Source of the DNA: Caproicibacter fermentans
Lineage (GTDB): Bacteria > Bacillota > Clostridia > Oscillospirales > Acutalibacteraceae
DNA: 64,000 nucleotides
Direction of reading: 5' to 3'
NCBI RefSeq assembly: GCF_009746625.1
Contig: NZ_VWXL01000003.1
Coordinates: forward strand, 1-64,000
The number at the start of each line of letters is the position of its first letter. Position 1 is the first letter of the stretch. Both the position numbers and the translations under genes were made by a program. Below are positions 58,008 through 64,000 of the stretch, one piece after another. The notes beneath the pieces are model-generated. The model did no database searches. It was not told where the DNA came from and saw only the letters and a program-made list of their open reading frames with translations.

Positions 58008-60521
58008 CTATATTACAACAAAGTCCACTCCGACCCCGGCCCGGACAATTTCCTTAACGCTGCCGACGGTGAGATCGTCCTCAATAATGGTTTTCTGCAG
58101 GCGCGTTCCATCCGGCGCGACGTTGATTCGCAAATCGTCGCCGCGATAGATTTCAAAAGCCGAAGTGGAGATGTGAGCTTTCATGTCAGTGGTATTGCTC
58201 CCAATCGTCAGGCCGGTGCTGTCGGCGATGAAATTGGTTGTGTAAAGCTCCTCGTCGGACTGCACCCAAGGTGCGATATTCGTGCCCTCGGACACGATCA
58301 GATCGGACGCGAGAATTTCAATAGATGCGGAGATTTTGAGCGTACAGACTGTATCAAGCGAGTTGAACGGAAAGGTGACAAACGTCCAGTCTATGCCGGT
58401 ATTCGCGTTGTCATATAAAACGGATTCGGCACCGTTTTGTGTAATGCTGACCGTAACTGTTCCGCCGGAGCCGGAAGCCCGAAAGAGCAAAGAAGCCGTA
58501 TGTGCCGCGTTGAATTTCAGGGAAAAATCCTGTGAAACGGTACTGTCTGCCGTCAATTGGAACGCGGAATTGCTGACCGTGTTGTTTGAGGTGTCCGTAT
58601 TGGAAACGGTAGTGACTGTTCCGGTTGTGCTCCAGAAGGTCAACCCGTTCCGACCAGCCGAATTCTTCAGCAGATTCCGGTAGCCGGTCTGGCTGATCGA
58701 AAGCGACAAGCCGTCTACGGTTTGCTGCATAGAGGTCAGCCGGGTATCAACGTCGGAAAGCTGCGCGTCATTTTCTGAAACATATCCGCCGAAGGTGCTG
58801 CTTTCCACTTTAGTGACGATGGAAGCACTGTGCTGCTCGATGGTCGATTCCGCGTTCGAGAGACGGAGCGCGATGCCGTCCTCGGTGTTGGAAATCTGGT
58901 CGTCGATGCTGGAAACGGTGGCTTGCAGGCCGCCGACATCGGTCTGAACTGTCGTGAGCGTCGAATTAATCGTCGTAATTTCACCCGTATTGGCGTCGAC
59001 TCCGTTCTGCGCGGTATCGGCCAGTGCCTTGAGCTTCGCGGTAATCGCCTGAACCAGAGTGTTTCGGGTGGAGTAGTAATCCTCAAATTTCTGCCGGTAC
59101 TGTGCGCCGCTGATGTCAGTGGTGGTGTCCCGATGCCCATCATCCAGCCAGAGGGGGATGCCGTCCGTGTACAGCGCGCCGTCGTTCAGATAATTGGAGA
59201 GGAGCTGGAACGCGTCGTTGTAGGCAGATAGTTCGGTCGTAATTCCAAGCGCTGTGGCCTGCGTGCTGAGCGTTCCTTTTTCATTGGCAAAGGAACTCCA
59301 CTCGCGCAGGGCGGCGCTTTTTTCACCCGGAGTCAGCTTGTCGTCACTGTTCAGGTCAGATACGTTTTCCGTGACAGAGGACACGTTCTGATTGCTAAAC
59401 GAAATTTCCTGCTTCACTTCGCTGATCTGCTGCGAAGCGGAGTTGATGGAATTCACGACAGAAATCCGCTTCTCTCCGAGGGTCAGTGTTTCGAACCGGT
59501 CGGTCAGGCAGTTGTACGATACCGCGCACACCCGAAGCTTGACGCTGACACCGAATGGCGCATAGTCAACCGTCACGTCGTCGCCGAGATTTACGGTGAG
59601 CAGAGGCCTATATTTCTCGTAACCGGTAATGTCCTTCCAATCCACGAAATCCACGGAGAGGGAGAGTGCCGGGACGTCGGCCCCGGTGAGGTACCGGCCT
59701 GCAACAAACTGTCGCATGGCGTAATAGCAGGAATCGACTGTGGGATACGGAACCGCACCGTCCACTTCTTTCCCGACCTGAAAGCCGGTGTCCAGCATGG
59801 CGACGATGGGGAACGGATATTCAGCAATATGGGAACTGTCGACATACTTTTCGGGGAGCAGCAGAATCTGATTGTCCTCGGTCAGAGCCGTCGGCAGAAT
59901 CCGTGTCGCCACGCCGGACGCATCCTCCTGAAATTCCAGACCCGCCATGTTCTTTCCATAGGCAATCCGCACTCCGTTGTCTGACCCAAGCCGGGTGTTG
60001 ACGGCGATGCTGAAATTATCCCGGACAATCTCGCCGCCCCATCGGGCGATAAACGCCTGATCGGTATCGCCGAGAAAAGCCTGCACCGGAGACTGGCGGA
60101 TAAAGTAGGCGGTGGCAGTATGCGTGATATCGCTTGAGAAGGTAAACGGAGTCAGATATTGGCATCCGCTCAGAATTTGCTGCCCGGCTTCCGCACCGGT
60201 CTTGCCGGTCGGTCGGACGTCCTCCACAAAGTTAGCCAACAGGTCATAGAAAATATGCCGGGCGTTTACTTTGATTGTGCCGTCGACAACGTTCTTGACC
60301 ACCCGGTAGATGCGGAATGCCTGAATCCCACGGTGCGTATTCACCCGAATGATATTGTTTTTCTGGAGTCGCTTCCACTTGAAAAAGGAATCGATTGGAT
60401 GCGTCAACTCCAGCTCGAACGCGCCGTTGATTTCTTCCGAAACCGTACATGAGATGGGAGAAACCGTACCCAGTCCGTCATTCGAAAATTCCTGCGCTTT
60501 GGAATCGTAGACTAAAACCAT
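58008..60521 (-). CDS. Phage tail-associated protein (Tal / endopeptidase-tail type)
   Basis: 837 residues. The N-terminal ~370 residues match the phage minor structural protein region of Tal (YDSKAQEFSNDGLGTVSPI, ALTEDNQILLLPEKYVDS). The middle (~380-620) is a coiled, collagen-free stalk (LTTVQTDVGGLQATVSSIDD). The C-terminal ~200 residues look like a carbohydrate-binding jelly roll (FWSTTGTVTTVSNTDTSN). I chose ATG 60521, which overlaps the Dit stop (TAATG); GTG 60530 is also possible. Tal forms the tip under Dit and may help the phage enter the wall. Confidence 0.8.
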   Translation of the reverse strand: MVLVYDSKAQEFSNDGLGTVSPISCTVSEEINGAFELELTHPIDSFFKWKRLQKNNIIRVNTHRGIQAFRIYRVVKNVVDGTIKVNARHIFYDLLANFVEDVRPTGKTGAEAGQQILSGCQYLTPFTFSSDITHTATAYFIRQSPVQAFLGDTDQAFIARWGGEIVRDNFSIAVNTRLGSDNGVRIAYGKNMAGLEFQEDASGVATRILPTALTEDNQILLLPEKYVDSSHIAEYPFPIVAMLDTGFQVGKEVDGAVPYPTVDSCYYAMRQFVAGRYLTGADVPALSLSVDFVDWKDITGYEKYRPLLTVNLGDDVTVDYAPFGVSVKLRVCAVSYNCLTDRFETLTLGEKRISVVNSINSASQQISEVKQEISFSNQNVSSVTENVSDLNSDDKLTPGEKSAALREWSSFANEKGTLSTQATALGITTELSAYNDAFQLLSNYLNDGALYTDGIPLWLDDGHRDTTTDISGAQYRQKFEDYYSTRNTLVQAITAKLKALADTAQNGVDANTGEITTINSTLTTVQTDVGGLQATVSSIDDQISNTEDGIALRLSNAESTIEQHSASIVTKVESSTFGGYVSENDAQLSDVDTRLTSMQQTVDGLSLSISQTGYRNLLKNSAGRNGLTFWSTTGTVTTVSNTDTSNNTVSNSAFQLTADSTVSQDFSLKFNAAHTASLLFRASGSGGTVTVSITQNGAESVLYDNANTGIDWTFVTFPFNSLDTVCTLKISASIEILASDLIVSEGTNIAPWVQSDEELYTTNFIADSTGLTIGSNTTDMKAHISTSAFEIYRGDDLRINVAPDGTRLQKTIIEDDLTVGSVKEIVRAGVGVDFVVI

Positions 60522-61237
60522 TACAGCCACCGCCAGTTCGGAGTTATTTCAATGGACGTGATCCCTCCGGAAAAGGAGATCGCATTTTCACCCGGCAAAA
60601 GCACTGGGTAATCGCCGGTCTTGGTGGAATTCTTGCTGATGAGTTCTGTACCGGTGTCCTGATACGTTTCCTGGATCGTGGAATCAAGCGTCACCGTGCT
60701 GTCGATGTTGCTGAAAGACACAGTGCTCCCGTTTACCGTCAGAGCGCCCGCGCCGGAGCCAGTTGCCTTAATGACCGGAAGAGCTTTCACTGTTCCGTGA
60801 TTTGACAGAACATATCCGGAACCGTCCGTCACAACAATTGGCGTATTGTCCGTTGCGTACTGAAACGGCTGGCAGTTGAACAGTATCACGAAATGCGAAG
60901 TGATTTTCAGCACGATTTCAAAGTCAATGCTGTTCACCACCTGCGCGCGATACTTCCGTCCCGGAATGTGGCTGAAAGTCAGATCAGCTTCGCCTGCGCC
61001 CAGCAGCCAGCCCTTGACGGCACTGATTTTCGGAACGGAGTCGCCGAGAAACGAGCATTCCACCGAGAGCGTGATGTCGCCGTAGGTACCCTCGTCCCGA
61101 CGGAGCCGGGAGTCCATTCCCGGCACGTCGATGTAGGTTACCCGGCGCTCCGGCGACGGAAGGTGCGGACGGGAAGCCACATAGATGCCAAAGTCCTGAA
61201 AGCTGTCCTTGCCTCCGAACGTGAAGCTCAGCATCAC
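60521..61237 (-). CDS. Phage distal tail protein (Dit)
   Basis: 238 residues. The N-terminal belt domain (DSFQDFGIYVASRPHLPSPE, TYIDVPGMDSRLRRDEG) and the C-terminal galectin-like part (PVLLPGENAISFSGGITSIE) fit the siphophage tail component family. It forms the hexameric hub between the tail tube and Tal. The ATG overlaps the tape-measure stop (ATGA). Confidence 0.83.
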   Translation of the reverse strand: MMLSFTFGGKDSFQDFGIYVASRPHLPSPERRVTYIDVPGMDSRLRRDEGTYGDITLSVECSFLGDSVPKISAVKGWLLGAGEADLTFSHIPGRKYRAQVVNSIDFEIVLKITSHFVILFNCQPFQYATDNTPIVVTDGSGYVLSNHGTVKALPVIKATGSGAGALTVNGSTVSFSNIDSTVTLDSTIQETYQDTGTELISKNSTKTGDYPVLLPGENAISFSGGITSIEITPNWRWL

Positions 61238-63508
61238 GCGTTCCCCCTTGCCGCCGCTGCCTGCTGCCGATAAAATTCAAATTCATAGGCAAGGCGCTGG
61301 ATGTCCTTTTCCGTGTTGTTGACGAAGTTTTCGATGTGAAGCGTGAAGCCGCCGGAGCCTTCCGCCATGCCAGCGGAACCGCCTGTAAACCCGCCGACAC
61401 CCAGTGCAGGATCGAGGTTAAAATTTGTAGGGATCGAATTCTGCATATCGGCGGAAACATCGTTCATCGCCTTACTGAAGCCCTGCCCGAGCCCCTGCGC
61501 CATGAAGCCGCCGATACCGGCAAACACGGTCGACGGGGAGTGAATCCCGAGCAGCCCCTTTACGCTGTCAACGATTCCGCCAAAGAAGTCGCGGACTTTT
61601 GCATAAATCCAGTCCTTCATTCCGGAAATGCCCTGCCAGATGCCGGATACAATGTTGCTTCCGATATTGCTAAAATGCGCCGAGCAGCTTGCCGAAGCCG
61701 TTCACCAAAGCGGAAATAATCTGCGGCAACTTTGCTACGAGCGTCGGGATAGCCTTGATCAAGCCAGCCGCCAGTTCAACAATGATTCTGACCCCTGTTT
61801 CGATGATGAGGGGTAGGTTATTCACAATGAAATTCACGATGGAATCAATAATCTGCGGAAGCCGGTCGATCAACTTTGGCAGGGCGTTGATCAGTCCTCT
61901 CGCCAGCCCTTCAATGATCTTAAACGCGGCGGCGAGGACCTTATCCATGTTATTGAGAAGCGTGTTCACAATCGTAAGGACCGCGTCGATCATGGCGGGG
62001 ATGAGCTTTGGGAGTGCGTCGCCGATGCCCGACGCCAGCGTAATCACCATCGTCAGCGCAGCGTTCACCAGTTGCGGAAGATTGGCGATGATACCGTCCA
62101 CCAGTGACAGTACTAATTGCAGCGCGCCCTGCGTGATCTGCGGCAAAGCGCTTACCAGTCCCTGCACCAGCGTCATGACGATGGAAACCGCCGAATTGAT
62201 GATTGTCGGCAGATTTGCCGTGATCGCGTTTCCAATTGACAGCACAATGTCCAGCCCCGCCTGCACGACCTTCGGCAGCTCTGCGAGGATGGAACTGGTC
62301 AGTCCGCCGATTGTCGCGGCAATCGCCGCTGATATCTTTGTCCAGTCGCCGCCCGCGTTCGAAAGTCCCTTCGTGAAGGTTCCGAGCAGCGACACGCCGG
62401 AGCTGGCGAGCGTCTGCATCTGCGGGAGAAGGACTGTGCCCATGACATTCTTTGCCGCCTCGGCCCCGGATTTCAGCCGCTGAACCGTATCGTCGAATTT
62501 TCCGAGGGAACTCAGCTGGTCACCCGACATGACCGCGCCCATGTTCTGCGCTTCGGCGGTCAGCTCTTTAATTCCCGCGCTGCCCTTCGCAATCAGCGGA
62601 TTCAGGTCCTGCGCGGATTTTCCGAAGATCTGCATCGAAAGCGCGTCCCGTTCGGTTTCATTGGATATCTTCCCGAGTGCGTCGATCGCCGACCAGTAAA
62701 CGTCCTCGCCGTTTCTCAGGTGTCCGTTCGAATCCTGAATTGAAACGCCGAGCCTTGCGTAAGCCGCAGCCGCCTCTTTTGAACCGCCCGCCGCCGAATC
62801 CATAGACCGAACATTCCGCGCCATGCTCGCGGTAAAGGTTTCGAGCGGCGTGTCGATCAGTTCGGCGGCGTATTGGTAGGCCTGCAGCGCCTCCGTACCG
62901 ACGTGTGTCTGGTCGGACATAGTGAGAATTTCGTCGGCGTATGCGGCGGAGTTTACGGAAGCGTCCACCAGCGATTTGCCCGCGCCCACGGCAGCCGCGC
63001 CGATTCCGGCCAGAGCCACGCCCAGGGAGGCGCCAATCCCCTTGATGACACCGCCGAGCTTATCAAAGCGTCCGGACGCCTCTTCCGATTGCTTTGATGC
63101 GCTTGTGATTTCATTGCCGAACTGATTCGCCTGTTTTTCGGCGGAGTCGAATTCTTTCCCGGCGCTGTCCAGAACGCTGTTGTTTTTCTGTAGTTCTTTT
63201 TCCATGCCGTTGAGGTCGGCCTGCGCTTTGTTCAGCTGAATCTGCCAGTTCTGTGTCCGGCGGTCGTTTTCGCCGAACGAATCCGATGCGTTCTGCAAAG
63301 CGGCGCGAAGTGTTTCAATTTTTCCCTTCTGCTGGTCAATTTCTTTATTGAGAACCTCGTTCCGGGCGGTGACAGCCTGCACAGAGGAGTCGTTTTTGTC
63401 AAACTGGCTGGTGATCAGCTGCATCTCGGAACCGAGGACTTTGAAACTCTGGTTGATGTCGCGGAGTGCGTCTTTGAAAGCCTTTTCTCCCTCAATGCCG
63501 ATTCGCAC
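61234..63508 (-). pseudogene. Phage tail tape measure protein, frameshifted
   Basis: The first frame (63508-61670) encodes ~612 residues: an N-terminal coiled coil (RTQNWQIQLNKAQADLNGME), a TP901-type core (LTMSDQTHVGTEALQAYQYA, LSMQIFGKSAQDLNPLIAKG) and hydrophobic repeats (DGIIANLPQLVNAALTMVI). At GCATTTTAGC (61671-61680) one extra T closes the frame. The shifted frame continues with SNIGSNIVSGIWQGISGMKD and GLLGIHSPSTVFAGIGGFMA to 61234. A single-base insertion explains it. The start is also odd: GTG 63508 is used, but GGAGGTGA lies 6 bases before an ATA codon in another frame. Tape measures set tail length, so the phage tail is probably not made. Confidence 0.82.
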
Positions 63509-63617
63509 CCCAAAATCGTCTGCGATATGCGGTCACCTCCAGATCCAAATCTATATTGTATAATTGTAAATATTCTTTTACTTTGTTTCCCTTTTCAGTG
63601 CAACTTATATAGCGTTG

Positions 63618-63639
63618 CCCCTATTAGTGAAGGGGTTTT
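63618..63639 (+). terminator. Small terminator in the phage/host junction
   Basis: CCCCT / AGGGG with an eight-base loop, then TTTT, on the plus strand, in the 165 bases between the tape measure and the next gene. Otherwise this AT-rich gap holds only the next gene's ribosome binding site. Confidence 0.5.
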
Positions 63640-63673
63640 CATATTCCTATCATTTTAATAAGGGGAAATACTT

Positions 63674-64000
63674 ATGAGCTATTTTGTGTACAAAACCCAT
63701 ATTTGGCCATTACCAATTGCTTTGTCTAGAGTTAAAAAGGACATATTAGAGTTTTTTCGACCGCCAACGCATGAGAGTTCCGATTATAAAAACTGGATTG
63801 CACAGTTGGATTTAAAAACATGCTTTGTTTGCCGCAGTCATCATGGTAAAATATATAAAAAAGATGAAATGCCAGATGATGAGCCTCCTGTTCACAACAA
63901 TTGTAGATGCGAAATGAAAAACATAGAAGCCGCTTTTGCTGGCACTGCAACACAGGACGGTATGAACGGCGCGGATATTGCAGTAAAAAACACTGGAAAA
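63674..64000 (+). CDS. Putative barnase-type ribonuclease with MuF-like zinc motif (partial)
   Basis: 109 codons are visible and the frame runs off the window. The N-terminal part reads MSYFVYKTHIWPLPIALSRV. A Cys/His motif follows: LKTCFVCRSHHGKIY, then PPVHNNCRCEM, the pattern at the end of SPP1 gp7 / Mu gpF phage head morphogenesis proteins. After that comes GTATQDGMNGADIAVKNTGK, which resembles the lead-in to barnase-like ribonuclease domains of clostridial phage proteins. The catalytic residues would lie beyond 64000, so the RNase call is an inference. AAGGGGAAAT precedes the ATG. It is AT-rich and opposite in strand to the tail genes. Confidence 0.5.
   Translation, partial: MSYFVYKTHIWPLPIALSRVKKDILEFFRPPTHESSDYKNWIAQLDLKTCFVCRSHHGKIYKKDEMPDDEPPVHNNCRCEMKNIEAAFAGTATQDGMNGADIAVKNTGK

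Larger units (their letters stand above)
55980..63540. mobile_element. Prophage remnant: tail module
   Basis: A run of minus-strand genes in siphophage tail order: tape measure, Dit, Tal, and a DUF859-type structural protein. The expected lysis genes after the tail genes, and the tail-tube and chaperone genes before the tape measure, are not seen. The left end abuts a cut asnB. The right end is replaced by AT-rich plus-strand DNA. It is therefore incomplete at both visible ends, unless more lies beyond the window. Confidence 0.7.

Noticed and set aside
61660-61690. Programmed frameshift in the tape measure gene
   Set aside because: Programmed frameshifting in tailed phages occurs in the tail chaperone genes upstream; the GCATTTTAGC site lacks a good slippery heptamer, so a mutation is more likely.

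Overview
The window reads as a chromosomal segment of a low-to-mid GC, spore-former-type Firmicute (class Clostridia, probably the Oscillospiraceae/Ruminococcaceae side). The indications are SigI/RsgI, an Fe-S type two-subunit serine dehydratase, DUF951, TrmK, RqcH, YetF/DUF4363, TTG starts and strong GGAGG ribosome binding sites. The species cannot be fixed from the sequence alone.

Layout. 1-750: 3' end of an rRNA operon (23S end, tRNA-Lys, tRNA-Glu, 5S, tRNA-Asn). 1-7.2 kb: a CoA-transferase on the minus strand, a secreted GH25 lysozyme with repeats, and the sigI-rsgI pair. 7.2-7.8 kb: two small minus-strand genes. 7.8-13.0 kb: a decayed mobile element bounded by 64-65 bp direct repeats at the 3' end of a tRNA-Met gene. 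It holds an orphan HicB with a broken HicA, hypothetical genes, a broken terminase pair, a secreted lipase and an SOS-controlled small gene. 13.2-19.9 kb: comFB, sdaAA/sdaAB, small genes, a VanY-type carboxypeptidase, gltX and glnS. 20-26 kb: an AT-richer accessory block of secreted, lipoprotein and membrane proteins, with a dispersed 62 bp repeat. 26.2-32.3 kb: birA, DUF951, prfA, tsaC, coaE, a lytic transglycosylase and an M18 aminopeptidase. 32.4-34.5 kb: a compact CheY / CheC / PAS-GGDEF operon. 34.5-39.6 kb: a cation/proton antiporter, DUF1858, trmK, a Nif3-like gene and rqcH. 39.6-50 kb: an exopolysaccharide locus (Wzy-like polymerase, five glycosyltransferases, and a Wzz/BY-kinase-like protein whose nucleotide-binding motifs look dead). 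50-55.5 kb: a radical SAM enzyme, murE, murF and an NlpC/P60 protein. 55.5-64 kb: a 3' fragment of asnB joined to a minus-strand phage tail module (DUF859 protein, Tal, Dit, frameshifted tape measure), then a plus-strand gene cut by the window end that looks like a phage-borne barnase-type ribonuclease.

The core genes are intact and closely packed, often with ATGA or GTGA overlaps. Nearly all broken genes lie in the two phage-derived regions and the 20-26 kb accessory block. Cell-envelope functions recur: lysozyme, SigI, VanY, transglycosylase, murE/murF, NlpC and polysaccharide synthesis. The items most worth following up are the CheY-CheC-GGDEF operon, the pseudo-BY-kinase in the polysaccharide locus, the barnase-like gene at the right edge, the paired 62 bp repeats, and the tRNA-Met-bounded element.
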